Notes: generated by a model from the letters alone, not told the origin. Shown: positions 1 through 9,462, counted from the stretch's first letter. The stretch is 20,723 bases of DNA from Streptomyces sp. NRRL WC-3618 (GCF_001280005.1 NZ_LGDW01000048.1:1-20723), one strand, 5' to 3'. Numbers and translations: made by a program.

Positions 1-307
1 GGGGAATGGGGGGTAGGACGAGAGCTGGGGTGAGGGTACGCCGAAATCTGTGCGATCGCCGGTCGCCGTGCACTGACTGTCCGACTCTCACTGGGGCGGA
101 GCCAATCCGATGTGACGCCTGGTAGTCAAGTGAGCAACCATTTTGGAGGCGTGTTCCCCGCTCGCGTGATCCCCCTCGGTCGGTCCTGGGTAGTGTCAGA
201 AGGATTGCCGGTGCGGCGGGGGCTTGGACGGGGAAAGAGGACCTCCGGTTCCCCTTCGCGCCACCGGGAATCAGGCTCCCCGCCCGTCCTGCACCGAGGA
301 GCGTGAC
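1..307. other. Upstream non-coding stretch before the first MoxR gene
   Basis: No supportable gene is seen here. The short open frames lack a ribosome-binding site and recognisable protein content. A GAGGAG ribosome-binding site at 296-301 belongs to the gene starting at 308. TAGTGT at 191-196 fits the TAnnnT form of a -10 box, but the hexamer about 19 bases upstream (GTGATC, 166-171) is a poor -35, so I do not call a promoter. The module 1 promoter is probably in this region or left of the window. Confidence 0.5.
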
Positions 308-1381
308 GTGAACGAGTGGCTGATCTACCGAGGCACGGGACAACCGCACGACGGAGTCGACCGGCTCCCGGACCCGCCCGCCTGGCGCCGCTTCGACGGC
401 GGCCCGCTGATCCGGCCGCCGGCTCCCGTGGACGCCGTCTCGACCCGAAGGCTCGGCCACAGCCGCGCCTTCGCCGAGCACTACCGGCCCACCCCGGCCG
501 AACTGGAGCTGGTCAACGCGGCGTTGTACCTGCGTCGCCCGCTGCTGGTCACCGGCGAACCGGGCAGCGGCAAGAGCACGCTCGCCCACGCCGTGGCCCA
601 TGAACTGGGCCTGGGCCGAGTTCTGCACTGGCCCATCGTCAGCCGTACGCAACTGACCGACGGGCTCTACAAATACGACGCCTTGGGCCGCCTGCAGGAC
701 CTTCAGATCACCCGCCCGAGCGGCCGGACCCAGGACGCGGAGAGCTCGGCCGCGGCCCCGCCATCCGGCCAACTCCCGCCGGACGAGACCGACATGCTCG
801 CCCAGGGCATCGGCCGTTACCTCCAACTGGGCCCACTCGGAACGGCGTTGCTCCCCACCGCCCGACCCCGGGTGCTCCTCGTGGACGAGCTCGACAAGAG
901 CGACATCGACCTGCCCAACGACCTCCTCGCGGTCCTGGAGGAAGGCGAGTTCGGCATCCCCGAGCTGGAACGGATCGCCGAACACCGCCCGGCCGTACGC
1001 GTGCGCGACCACGACGGACGCCCGGTGGAGGTCCACGAAGGCCGGGTCCGCTGTCGCGCCTTCCCCTTCATCGTCCTCACCAGCAACGGTGAACGCGACT
1101 TCCCGGTACCGCTGCTCCGGCGCTGCGTCCACCTCCACCTGGAGCCCCCGGACGAGGACCGGCTCGCCGCCATGGTCCGCGCCCACTTCGGTGAGGACGC
1201 GGCCGAGCAGCACGCCGACATCATCGCCCGGTTCCTCGAACGCCGCCCCGGCGAACAACGGGCGGCCGACCAACTCCTCAACGCCGTCTACCTCACCCGC
1301 CACGCCCAGGACGAGGAACCCGGCACCCGCGCCCACCTGGCCGAACAGCTCATGCGGCCACTGAACCGGCCGACGAGGTGA
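308..1381 (+). CDS. MoxR-like AAA+ ATPase of module 1 (vWA partner)
   Basis: This 357-residue cytoplasmic P-loop ATPase resembles MoxR AAA+ chaperones, which remodel partners together with vWA proteins. Visible motifs are Walker A GEPGSGKS (83-90), Walker B LLVDELD (190-196), a sensor-1 segment ending in Asn260 (VLTSNGERDFP) and paired arginines at 271-272 as the likely Arg finger. The N-terminus MNEWLIYRGTG followed by PPAWRRF is of a kind I associate with Streptomyces vWA-linked MoxR ATPases. I chose the GTG at 308 because GAGGAG lies six bases upstream; an in-frame ATG at 224 has no such site and would add a poor-quality segment. The stop overlaps the next start as GTGA (1378-1381), so it is coupled to the vWA gene, which supports a MoxR-vWA pair. 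The substrate is unknown. Confidence 0.9.
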   Translation: MNEWLIYRGTGQPHDGVDRLPDPPAWRRFDGGPLIRPPAPVDAVSTRRLGHSRAFAEHYRPTPAELELVNAALYLRRPLLVTGEPGSGKSTLAHAVAHELGLGRVLHWPIVSRTQLTDGLYKYDALGRLQDLQITRPSGRTQDAESSAAAPPSGQLPPDETDMLAQGIGRYLQLGPLGTALLPTARPRVLLVDELDKSDIDLPNDLLAVLEEGEFGIPELERIAEHRPAVRVRDHDGRPVEVHEGRVRCRAFPFIVLTSNGERDFPVPLLRRCVHLHLEPPDEDRLAAMVRAHFGEDAAEQHADIIARFLERRPGEQRAADQLLNAVYLTRHAQDEEPGTRAHLAEQLMRPLNRPTR

Positions 1382-4300
1382 GCGAGGACGCGGGGCCGTC
1401 CGATCCACTGGGCGCGCTGATCCGGCGCCTGAGGGAGGCCGGGGCCGATCCGGGCGCCACCGAACTCGCCGACGCACTCTGGCTGGCGGGGCGGATGGCC
1501 GACGCGGAGACCGGTGCCGGAAGCGGAGCGGGGAGTGGTCCTGACGCCGGGTCCCCGGACGGCACACCGTCCGGGGAGGACGGCCTCTCACCGGACCCGG
1601 CGGACCGCCCAGGGCCCCCGCAACTCCTCGCGGTGGTCAGGGAACGGCGGGAGAAGGGTGGACAGCGGGGCCGACGGCAACGGCGCGAACAGGAGGCGGA
1701 GCGGGCCGGGCGGACGGAGCCGGCGTACGACGCGCCGGGCGCCGAGATCCTCGTACCGACGGCGTCCGCCTTCCCGGACCTGCTGTCCCTGGGGCACGCC
1801 CTGCGCCCTTTCCGGGGCCGGCAGTGGCGTACGGGACCGCCGCGACCCCGGAGCGACGACGTGCTGGACGAGTCCCTCACCGCCCAGGCGAGCGCCGTCG
1901 CCAACTGCGCCCTGCCGGTCTTCCGGGCCGACCGGCGCCGCCGGGCCCGGATGCAGCTCCTCGTCGACGACTCGCCGTCGATGGGCGCCTGGGAACGCAC
2001 CCTGGAGGAGCTGCGCCTCGCCTGCGAACAGTCCGGCGCCTTCCGGTCGGTGACCGTCCACCGGCTGCGTCCGTATCCCGACGGCGGGGTGGGCGTGCTG
2101 TGCCGGGCCGGCGGGAGCCAGTGGCTCGCCCCGGCGGACGGTCTGCGCGACCCGAGCGGCCGGACCGTCACCCTGCTGCTCAGCGACTGCTCGGGCCCCC
2201 TGTGGCGGCACGGCGCCGCCCAGCGGCTCCTCCACCGGCGCCTCGGCGCGGGCCCGCTGGCCGTCGTCCAGCCGCTGCCCGCGCGCCTGTGGCCGCAGAC
2301 CCTGCTGGCCACCGAAGCCGGCGCCCTGCGGCGCACGGCGGACCCCGGCGGGACGCTCGCCTTCCGGTCGCTCCGCGACCCGGGCCCCGGCCGCGAGGAC
2401 GCCCTGCCGGTCCCCGTCCTGCCGCCGACGCCCGCCGCACTCGGCAGCTGGGCACGTTTGCTGTCGGAACGATCCACAGGGGCGCTGACCGCCTCGGTGG
2501 CCATGGTCGGGCCCGATGACGAGGGAACGGCACCCCGCCCCCGCCCCGACCGCACCCCCGAGCAACTGGTCGAGGACTTCCGCACCGCCGCCTCTCCCGC
2601 CGCCCGCCGCCTCGCCGGCTGCCTCTCGGCGGCGCCGCTGGCGTACCCCGTGATGCAACTCGTCCAGCGCGCCCTGCTGCCCGGGACGGGCCCGGTCGAA
2701 CTGGCCGAGGTGCTGTTCAGTGACCTGCTGGTGGAGGTGGCGGACGAGCGCGAAGGTTCCGGCCCCTGGTACGAATTCGCCCCGGGCGTAAGGGACGTGC
2801 TGCTGCGCCGACTGGAACTGGACGAGGCCCGCGCGGTGCTGGAGCAGTGCTCGCGCTACCTGGAACGGGTGTGGGGACAAAGGGCCCAGAACTTCCCGGC
2901 GCTGGTGGTCGCCCATCTCTCCGGGACGGCCGTGCGCACCGAAGTCCGTACGGACGGGACCGAGGAGCGGGCCGGGCGGCCGGTTCCGGAACCCTTCGCC
3001 GACGTACCTCGCCGGGTGCTGCGCAGATTCCAGCCGCGAGAGGTCGACGGCGCCGCCGACTTCGTCATCAACCGGTCGCATTCGCAATCACTCGCCCTCT
3101 GGCTGGCCCGCAGCCGCCTCGCCCGCTACGAACAGCAGGGCGGCATCCGCGATCTCTGGGACGCCGTACGCCTGCTGCGCGCGACGCCACGCACCCCGGC
3201 CACGGGAGCGCTCCTCGCCGAGTGCCTGCTCGCCCTCTGGGACATCCACCGCGACCGCGCGGTGCTGCGAGAGGCGGAGGACACCGTCCGCGCGGCGGCC
3301 GACCCCGCCGGTGCGCCGCCCGCCCACACCCACCTCGTCCTCGGCAAGGTGCTCCGGGCCCGCGCCGCGACCGAGCCCGACGACGGGACGAGGACCCGGG
3401 TCCTGGCCGAGGCGGCCGAGAGCCTGGAGTGCGCGTACGCCCTGGTGCGCTCCGAGCCGCGCCCCCTGCTCGACGTACTCCTGTGCGTCGTCGAGGTGGT
3501 CCGCGCCCGCTACCGGCTCCTGGGCGACCGACGACTGCTGTACGGCGCTCAGGTGCGGCTCGACGCCCTGCTGGAGGGCTGGCCGGGTGAACACCCCCTC
3601 CCCGGCTCGGCGTTGCTGGCGCGCGGGGCGCTGCTGATGGAACTGTGCGCCAACGCCCGCGAGCGCGACTCGGCGGACGAGGCCCGGGCGCTCGCCGTAC
3701 AGGCCGCGGCGGACTTCGAGTCGGCGGCGGGGCTGGCGGAGCGGGCGGGTGAGGCGCCGGGGGTCGTCTGCCGGGCCTGGCTGGAGCTGGCGGCGGCACG
3801 GGCGGTCGTCGTGGGGGACGAGGGGGCCGAGGAGGTCGTGGCGGCGCTGACCGACGCCCTGCGGACCGCCGGCACCGGCGCGAACACGGGCGAGCTGAGG
3901 CTGCGCGCCCTGTGGCGGCTGGCCCAGGCCCGCACGGCGCGCTGGACACGCACCGCCGAACCGGCGGAACTGGACGCCGCGGACGCCTGTTTCGCCCAGG
4001 CCCAGGCACAGCTCGGCACCGACGACCCACGCCGCCCGGAACTGCTGGCGGCCAGGGGCGGGGCGCTGCTGAGCAGGGCGGGGCACAGCGGTGACGTGGA
4101 CGTCGCCACGGATGCCGTACGTGTCCTGCGGGCCGCTCTCGCCCAGACGCCGGAGAGCGACCCGTGGCTGCCGGCCCGCAGACTCCTCTTCGGCCGCGCC
4201 CTGGTCCGGCACCATCGCGCGGGCGGCTCGCTCACGGACCTCCACGAGGCCGAGTGGATCCTGGCCCGCGCGGCCGGCGGCGCCCGGACCGGTCAGGACG

Positions 4301-4644
4301 CACGCACGGAGGCCCTCGCCTGGTTGGAACGCGGCGACGCGCTGCTGGCCCTGGCCCGCCCACGGACCACCACGACGGCGTACGAGGACCGGGCGGCCGA
4401 GTCCTACCGCCGCGCCGCGACCGCCGCCGAGGCGGCGGGCGACCCCCTCGTCTGCGCCCGCGCCCTGCACCGCAGAGGAACGGTCCTGGAGCGCACGGCG
4501 GGCCCGGCCAGCGCCCTCGACGCGTACCGCGCGGCCTGGGCCAACTGGCAGGCGGCGGGCGACGATCAGGGCGTTCAGGGTCGGGCGACTTTGGAGCGGA
4601 TGCGTGCGCTGGCGGCGCCAGCGGTCGGTAGCGGTTCGGCCTGA
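1378..4644 (+). CDS. SAV_2336-type vWA protein with C-terminal TPR-like helical repeats
   Basis: This 1088-residue protein starts at GTG 1378, overlapping the MoxR stop. A short helical segment (ATELADALWLAGRM, 27-40) leads into a low-complexity acidic/Pro/Gly linker (about 42-82). A vWA-like domain follows at about 190-380, with MIDAS-like D197-x-S199-x-S201 in DDSPSM and a later LLLSDCS (D270) that could supply the third metal ligand. Residues about 390-540 form a helical, possibly winged-helix segment (LAGCLSAAPLAYPVMQLVQ, then PGVRDVLLRRL). From about 560 to the end it is Ala/Leu/Arg-rich helices typical of a TPR-like solenoid. The family resembles proteins named SAV_2336 N-terminal domain-related. 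It probably acts as an adaptor whose vWA domain is engaged by the upstream ATPase; the ligand is unknown. Individual repeat boundaries cannot be set by eye. Confidence 0.82.
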   Translation: MSEDAGPSDPLGALIRRLREAGADPGATELADALWLAGRMADAETGAGSGAGSGPDAGSPDGTPSGEDGLSPDPADRPGPPQLLAVVRERREKGGQRGRRQRREQEAERAGRTEPAYDAPGAEILVPTASAFPDLLSLGHALRPFRGRQWRTGPPRPRSDDVLDESLTAQASAVANCALPVFRADRRRRARMQLLVDDSPSMGAWERTLEELRLACEQSGAFRSVTVHRLRPYPDGGVGVLCRAGGSQWLAPADGLRDPSGRTVTLLLSDCSGPLWRHGAAQRLLHRRLGAGPLAVVQPLPARLWPQTLLATEAGALRRTADPGGTLAFRSLRDPGPGREDALPVPVLPPTPAALGSWARLLSERSTGALTASVAMVGPDDEGTAPRPRPDRTPEQLVEDFRTAASPAARRLAGCLSAAPLAYPVMQLVQRALLPGTGPVELAEVLFSDLLVEVADEREGSGPWYEFAPGVRDVLLRRLELDEARAVLEQCSRYLERVWGQRAQNFPALVVAHLSGTAVRTEVRTDGTEERAGRPVPEPFADVPRRVLRRFQPREVDGAADFVINRSHSQSLALWLARSRLARYEQQGGIRDLWDAVRLLRATPRTPATGALLAECLLALWDIHRDRAVLREAEDTVRAAADPAGAPPAHTHLVLGKVLRARAATEPDDGTRTRVLAEAAESLECAYALVRSEPRPLLDVLLCVVEVVRARYRLLGDRRLLYGAQVRLDALLEGWPGEHPLPGSALLARGALLMELCANARERDSADEARALAVQAAADFESAAGLAERAGEAPGVVCRAWLELAAARAVVVGDEGAEEVVAALTDALRTAGTGANTGELRLRALWRLAQARTARWTRTAEPAELDAADACFAQAQAQLGTDDPRRPELLAARGGALLSRAGHSGDVDVATDAVRVLRAALAQTPESDPWLPARRLLFGRALVRHHRAGGSLTDLHEAEWILARAAGGARTGQDARTEALAWLERGDALLALARPRTTTTAYEDRAAESYRRAATAAEAAGDPLVCARALHRRGTVLERTAGPASALDAYRAAWANWQAAGDDQGVQGRATLERMRALAAPAVGSGSA

Positions 4645-4740
4645 ATCGATCGTCTTTCCGGTCAGGTCTTGCAGGTGAGGGCAGAAGAAAGGTTTCCGTG
4701 TGTTCCCCGTACGGGTAATTGCCGAGAGCCGACGTGCCTG

Positions 4741-4747
4741 GGAGGAG
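4741..4747 (+). promoter_or_regulatory. Ribosome-binding site fixing the GTG start of fxsA1
   Basis: GGAGGAG lies four bases before GTG 4752. The alternative in-frame TTG at 4719 has no such site, so the shorter 61-residue peptide is preferred. The 107-base gap after the vWA gene also contains a perfect palindrome, CCCGTACGGG (4706-4715), of unknown meaning. I could not find a convincing -35/-10 pair in this gap. Confidence 0.65.
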
Positions 4748-4751
4748 TAGC

Positions 4752-4937
4752 GTGTCGAACCCTGCGACCGATGAGCCGACCGCCTGGGATCAACCTCTTC
4801 CGGATCTCACGGGGATCGAGTGGGGGGAGCTGCCGAGAATGGGCAGCCGCCCCGCATTTGAAAGCGTCCGCGTGGAATTGGAGAAGAGGTCCCGCGCACG
4901 CAAGTGGATGGTTTCCTACTACGAGGACTCGCCCTAG
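4752..4937 (+). CDS. fxsA: FxsA-like RiPP precursor peptide 1 (core YEDSP at C-terminus)
   Basis: This 61-residue peptide begins at GTG 4752. It lies directly before a radical SAM/SPASM maturase of the FxsB type, as FxSxx-COOH precursors do. The leader contains PLPDLTG (15-21), followed by a charged, probably helical stretch, and the peptide ends in YYEDSP. Canonical members end in F-x-S-x-x; here the last five residues are Y-E-D-S-P, so Tyr replaces Phe and Asp replaces Ser. By analogy with three-residue cyclophane (triceptide) enzymes, the expected modification is a link between the Tyr ring and the Asp beta carbon; this is inference. TAG is followed two codons later by a second stop (TAG CTC TGA). 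No signal peptide or cleavage site is evident. Homology to the peptide at 9505-9726 (PLP leader, RP/QP spacing and YxDSP) supports both calls. Confidence 0.82.
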   Translation: MSNPATDEPTAWDQPLPDLTGIEWGELPRMGSRPAFESVRVELEKRSRARKWMVSYYEDSP

Positions 4938-5059
4938 CTCTGACGTCAGGGCGGCTTTCGGTCGAACGTAAGGCGGTTCGGATCCGGTTGCCACCCGGGC
5001 CGGTTGCCTTTGGCGAGTGGTGCATTGGACCTATTGCCATGCCCGGGGGAGGCGGCGCG

Positions 5060-6373
5060 ATGTTCCCTGTGCCGTGCGAGCAGAGCCGTTCCACGCTGGG
5101 TCGGTTCCTTGCTCCTTGGCCGTTGTCGGTGCTCGATGTCCATACTCTGCGTCGAACCGGTCTGCGTCCGGTGCCGATGCATCAGTTCACCCTCAAGGTC
5201 CACAGCAGATGTAATCTGACCTGCACTTATTGCTACATCTACCATGGGGTCGACGGTTCCTGGCGAGATCATCCGCCCCGTGTTTCGGCTTCTGTCATGG
5301 GACAGACCGCCCATCGCATTGCCGAACACGCGCGCACTCATGAGCTGAGCGAAGTCCGGATAGCTCTCCACGGGGGCGAGCCGCTCTTGTCGGGCCCCGG
5401 AGTGCTGGTGGACTACATCCGGACGATCCGAACCGTTCTTCCGGCCGACTGCGCGCTGCGAGCGACCGTTCAGACCAACGGCACCCTGCTCACCGAAAAG
5501 GCCCTGGCCGCGCTGGCCAAGGAGGGCATCCGGGTCGGCCTGAGCCTTGATGGGGGCACATCCGCGTTCAACAGACGCCGGGTGGACCACGCGGGGCGCT
5601 CTTCCTGGCGCCGAGCCGTACGAGCCGCGCGGTTGCTCGCCCGCAACCCCCAGTCGTACGCCGGTCTGCTGTGCACGGTCGACGTCACCGCCGATCCGGG
5701 CGAGGTCTACCGTTCCCTCGCGGCCCTCCGGCCCCCAGTGCTCGACCTACTGCTGCCGCACGGCAACTGGTCGAACCCGCCACCGGGGCTGCCGGTGCGT
5801 GCCCCCGAGGCGGCCCGGACCGGTGACCGGGGCAGCACCCCTTACGGGGACTGGCTGGCCGCGGTCTTCGATGTGTGGTGGGGCAGCAAAGAGGGGGAGG
5901 GCGCGCTGCCACGGATCAGGATCTTCTCCGAGATCATCGCCCTGTTGCTGGGGCTGCCCAGCGCGTTGGAGGCCGTCGGGCTGTCACCGACAGCGGCGAT
6001 AGTGGTGGAGACAGACGGGGAAATTGAGCAGCTTGATTCCCTCAAGCAAACCTATGAGGGGGCGGTGGTCACTGGGCTGAACGTCTTCCGTAACACCTTT
6101 GACGAGTCGCTCGATCATCCGGGTGTGGCGGCACGCCAGATAGGTGTAGCAGCCTTGGGTGCCACCTGTCGGTCATGCCCCGTCATGGCCGTCTGCGGTG
6201 GCGGGAATTATGCCCATCGCTATCGTGAAGGTAGTGGCTTCAGGCACCCCTCCGTGTACTGCGGTGACCTGGAGCGACTGATTCGGCATGTCGCGGCGGC
6301 ATTGGGGTCCGCGACGGGAAGCGAACGTCCTGATCCAGCCGTTTCGGCACGGCCTCCCACGGCAATGCCTTAG
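5060..6373 (+). CDS. fxsB: FxsB-type radical SAM/SPASM cyclophane maturase 1
   Basis: This 437-residue radical SAM enzyme is predicted to reductively cleave S-adenosylmethionine and install a C-C crosslink in the peptide encoded just upstream. The radical SAM CxxxCxxC is CNLTCTYC (Cys51, 55, 58) in the family context KVHSRCN; GGEP at 105-108 is the SAM-binding motif. A SPASM-type C-terminus carries Cys370, 373, 379 and 401 in CRSCPVMAVCGGG and PSVYC, with an additional conserved-looking LCT Cys in the middle. I chose ATG 5060 because GGGGGAGG (5045-5052) lies seven bases upstream; the frame stays open back to 4904, with another ATG at 5039. Many FxsB proteins carry a C-terminal HEXXH-containing domain; this one stops soon after the SPASM region. 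It lies 122 bases after fxsA1 and 70 bases before fxsT1. Confidence 0.92.
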   Translation: MFPVPCEQSRSTLGRFLAPWPLSVLDVHTLRRTGLRPVPMHQFTLKVHSRCNLTCTYCYIYHGVDGSWRDHPPRVSASVMGQTAHRIAEHARTHELSEVRIALHGGEPLLSGPGVLVDYIRTIRTVLPADCALRATVQTNGTLLTEKALAALAKEGIRVGLSLDGGTSAFNRRRVDHAGRSSWRRAVRAARLLARNPQSYAGLLCTVDVTADPGEVYRSLAALRPPVLDLLLPHGNWSNPPPGLPVRAPEAARTGDRGSTPYGDWLAAVFDVWWGSKEGEGALPRIRIFSEIIALLLGLPSALEAVGLSPTAAIVVETDGEIEQLDSLKQTYEGAVVTGLNVFRNTFDESLDHPGVAARQIGVAALGATCRSCPVMAVCGGGNYAHRYREGSGFRHPSVYCGDLERLIRHVAAALGSATGSERPDPAVSARPPTAMP

Positions 6374-6443
6374 AGGCTATGAGCTGACCAGATGACTGTG
6401 CCTCACTGCGGACGCGGCCGGGCCGGAGTAGGGAGAGAATCTC

Positions 6444-9407
6444 ATGGCGGACCGGGCCGGGGGAGCCGGGTCCCATGGCCACCACGTCATCAGCTATGCG
6501 GGGTTCAACCGGCCATGGGCCACCTGGATCGCGTACCAGCTGGAGCAGTTGGGCCATCGGACGACACTGCTGCGCTGGGACCCGCCCGTCAGCGTGTCGC
6601 TGGCTGACGCGCTGCGGGGCCTGTTGGACGCCTCCGGGCGGATACTGCTCGTCCTGGACGACTGGTACTTCAACCTGGGACCGCGCAGCGACGAAGAGTG
6701 GACCGCGGCGCTGCGCGAGGTCGTCTCGGAACACGGGGACCGGTTCACCGCCGTCAGTGTGGCCACCCGGGCCATCCCGCCCGGTGGCGAGCGCCTGCAA
6801 CCCGTCGACCTGCGTGACCTGGATTCCGGTGAAGCCCGACGGCGGATCCTGGTCCGGCTGGGGCTGCCGGCCACGGACACGTCCCGGGTGAACGACAGTG
6901 CCCCGCGCTTCCCGAACGATCCCCCCTCGGTGGTCAACACCCCTCGACGGAACCTGCGCTTCACGGGCCGCGACTGGGCACTCGACGAACTGCACTCCCT
7001 GCTGAACCGGTCCGAGGGCGGCGCTTCACGGGTCGCGCTCCGCGGAATCTCGGGCGTGGGAAAGAGCCAGATCGCGATCGAATACGCACACAGGTTCGGA
7101 AATGACTACGACGTGGTGTGGTGGGTCAACGCCGGATACCGGGCCACCGCCCGCGAACAGTTCGCCGACCTCGCCCGTCGGCTGCAGCTCTCGGTCGGCA
7201 CGGAACTGGGGGAGCGGATCCGCGCCGTGCGCGAGGCGCTGCGTACCGGCAGTCCGCATCGCCGCTGGCTGGTGATCTTCGACAGCGCGGACGACATGTC
7301 CCAGGTCGAAGACCTGCTGCCGGAAGGCAACGGACACGTCCTGGTCACCACGCTGACCCAGGACTGGGCCACGGCGGGAAGACTCTCCGAGATCCCCATC
7401 CTGCCGTTCGCCCGTGACGAGTCCGTCGCCTACGTGCGTCGCCGTGCCCCGCGCCTCGACGAGGAGGAGGCGGACCAGCTGGCGGAGGCCGTGCAGGACC
7501 TGCCGCTGCTGCTGGCGCAGACCGCCGCCTGGCTGGACGCCAACAGGATGCCCGCCCTGGAGTACATCGACCTGATCCGCAGGAGCGGTGCGAATCAGAT
7601 CGGCATTCGTATCTCGGACGACTACCCCATGGGGTTCCAGACGAGCTGGTCGATAACTCTGAACACACTGGAGGCGAACTATCCGGAGGCGTCGGAGCTT
7701 CTGCGGCTTTTCGCGCTCTTCTCCCCGGACGCCATTCCCGTACGCCTGATCCAAAATGCTCACCCTTCCGACCTGCCCGACCACCTTGCCTCTCTCGCGC
7801 TGGATCCGATCCGCTGGTATACGGCATTGCAACGATTGTCCGAGTCCACTGCGGTACAACTCGCCTACGAGAGTTCGTCGGAGGGTGATCCACTAGTGGG
7901 AGGCGCGACAATGCACCGGCTTTATCACAGTTTCCTGACCAGCATGCTGCCTGAGGAGCGGCGGGAAGCGATGTCTTCCGTCGCGTGCGAAGTGCTCGCG
8001 GGGGCTGACCCACGGGACCCCGGGAACGCCGCCGAATGGCCCAAGTACGCCGTTCTGCTCGCACAGTTGGAGACATCCGGTGCCCTCGACAGCACGAAGC
8101 CGGTGGTGCGCAGGCTGGTCCTGAACTGTGTGGAGTACCTGAGGGCACGCGGCGAGGGCCGGGACGGACTCGCGTTGTGCGAGCAGACTCTGGCCCGTTG
8201 GCGAAGCCGCCTGGACCCGGACGACCCCGACATGCTCAAGCTGACGCACCAGCACGCCAACATGCTGCGACGCGTGGGACGGCTCAGGGAGGCCGAGGCC
8301 GTCGGGCGTGCGATGGTGGAGCGGCTGGCCCAGCTCAGGGCGGCCGACGATCCCGAGCTGCTGCGCGCGAAGAACGGCCTGGGTGGCACGCTGACCGCCC
8401 TGGGCCGGTACCAGGAGGCTTATGGGATCTACGTAGGGCCGGAGTGGAACGACAGCACGCGTCCTTGGCGGGAGTCGCAGGAACAGTCCAACATCGCTGT
8501 GCTCCTGGCGTTGCTGGGCAGGTACCAGGATTCGGCCGACTTGCACCGGCGCATTCTCGAGGCGCGAGAGAAGGCTGCGGACACCCACAAGAGCGTGATC
8601 TCGGGGTTGTACTACGCCTGGATGCTCCGTCTCCTCGGTCATTACGCGGAAGCTAAGCCCCGGCAGGAACATAATCTGACGATGCTTCAGCGGGCCATGG
8701 GCGAATGGCATCCGACCACGCTCCTCGCGGAGCACAACTACGCCCTGTGCCTTCGCCGGGGCGGGGATCTGGGACTCGCCGGGAAAAGCATGCGGAGTGT
8801 CGTAGACCGCAGCCTCCTCAAGCGCGGACCACGCCATCTCGACACCCTTCACACCCAGGCGGACTACGCTACTTTCCTGCGCGAGCACGGTGAACTGGAG
8901 ATGGCCCGCAAACTGGCGGACGAGGTCGCCAACGGCTATCACGATCTGCTCGGCCCCGAACACCCCTTCAGCATCGGCACGACGGGCAACACCGGCCTGG
9001 TCCTGTGGAAGTACGGCGAGCGCGAGGAAGCCCTGAGGATCGCCGAGACAGCCTGGAGTGGGATGGCCGCGGCAGTCGGTGCCAAACATCCCTGGACCCT
9101 GGGCTGTGCTCTCAATCTGTCCGGTGCCCGCAACTACGCCGGAGACGTGGAGGGCGCCGCGCTGCTCAGTGCCGAGGCCCTGGAACGAGCTGCGGCGGCC
9201 CTGGGTGAGGACCACCCGATGGCCCTGTCCCTGAAGGCCGCCCTCTCCGCCGATCTGAGGTCATTGCGCCGGAGGGACGAGGCGGCCAGGCTGGAACAGG
9301 AGGCCCTGCACACGCTCACGGCGAAGTACGGTTCCAACCATCCCCACACCAAGGCTGTAGGCCGCCAGGACCGCCCCTACTGGGACTTCGAACCGCTACC
9401 CACGTGA
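6444..9407 (+). CDS. fxsT: FxsT 1: TIR-like / NB-ARC / TPR protein
   Basis: This 987-residue protein has three parts. Residues about 10-140 are TIR-like (HHVISYAGFNRPWATWIAYQ, then RWDPP and DEEW with Glu85). Residues about 170-500 are an NB-ARC (STAND) NTPase with Walker A GISGVGKS (201-208), Walker B LVIFD (276-280) and a DLPLLLAQTAAWLDA helix. Residues about 560-980 are TPRs of the kinesin-light-chain/TPR_12 type, with recurring GR..EA and HP.T motifs. It ends in YWDFEPLPT, closely matching the end of the second FxsT. STAND proteins usually use the repeat region as sensor, NTP-driven oligomerisation as switch and the N-terminal domain as effector, so a sensing or signalling role is likely. 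ATG 6444 has GGGAGAG (6431-6437) six bases upstream. This matches the FxSxx-COOH-system tetratricopeptide family. Whether the TIR-like domain is catalytic is unknown. Confidence 0.9.
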   Translation: MADRAGGAGSHGHHVISYAGFNRPWATWIAYQLEQLGHRTTLLRWDPPVSVSLADALRGLLDASGRILLVLDDWYFNLGPRSDEEWTAALREVVSEHGDRFTAVSVATRAIPPGGERLQPVDLRDLDSGEARRRILVRLGLPATDTSRVNDSAPRFPNDPPSVVNTPRRNLRFTGRDWALDELHSLLNRSEGGASRVALRGISGVGKSQIAIEYAHRFGNDYDVVWWVNAGYRATAREQFADLARRLQLSVGTELGERIRAVREALRTGSPHRRWLVIFDSADDMSQVEDLLPEGNGHVLVTTLTQDWATAGRLSEIPILPFARDESVAYVRRRAPRLDEEEADQLAEAVQDLPLLLAQTAAWLDANRMPALEYIDLIRRSGANQIGIRISDDYPMGFQTSWSITLNTLEANYPEASELLRLFALFSPDAIPVRLIQNAHPSDLPDHLASLALDPIRWYTALQRLSESTAVQLAYESSSEGDPLVGGATMHRLYHSFLTSMLPEERREAMSSVACEVLAGADPRDPGNAAEWPKYAVLLAQLETSGALDSTKPVVRRLVLNCVEYLRARGEGRDGLALCEQTLARWRSRLDPDDPDMLKLTHQHANMLRRVGRLREAEAVGRAMVERLAQLRAADDPELLRAKNGLGGTLTALGRYQEAYGIYVGPEWNDSTRPWRESQEQSNIAVLLALLGRYQDSADLHRRILEAREKAADTHKSVISGLYYAWMLRLLGHYAEAKPRQEHNLTMLQRAMGEWHPTTLLAEHNYALCLRRGGDLGLAGKSMRSVVDRSLLKRGPRHLDTLHTQADYATFLREHGELEMARKLADEVANGYHDLLGPEHPFSIGTTGNTGLVLWKYGEREEALRIAETAWSGMAAAVGAKHPWTLGCALNLSGARNYAGDVEGAALLSAEALERAAAALGEDHPMALSLKAALSADLRSLRRRDEAARLEQEALHTLTAKYGSNHPHTKAVGRQDRPYWDFEPLPT

Positions 9408-9432
9408 CCGATTTTCGTTACTGGCGCGTCAT

Positions 9433-9462
9433 GTGACACCCCGTCGCTGAAACTGCTAACGT
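9433..9462 (+). promoter_or_regulatory. Candidate sigma-70-type promoter for module 2
   Basis: In the 97-base gap between fxsT1 and fxsA2, GTGACA (9433-9438) and TAACGT (9457-9462) are separated by 18 bases. They fit the TTGACn / TAnnnT pattern of the major actinobacterial sigma factor with one -35 mismatch. Initiation near 9469 would leave a leader of about 35 bases before the TTG start of fxsA2. This suggests module 2 can be transcribed independently of module 1. Confidence 0.45.

Noticed and set aside
112..306. Possible small precursor-like gene before the first MoxR gene
   Set aside because: It has no PLP leader, no F/Y-x-S/D core near its end and no clear ribosome-binding site.
3068..4470. 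Large - strand frames opposite the vWA/TPR gene
   Set aside because: The compositions are low complexity (Arg/Pro/Gly or Gln/Gly rich) and the + strand gene explains the stretch.
4706..4949. Ten-base palindromes CCCGTACGGG and CTGACGTCAG on either side of fxsA1
   Set aside because: Short palindromes of this sort are common by chance in high-G+C DNA, and the two are different sequences, so I do not call operators.
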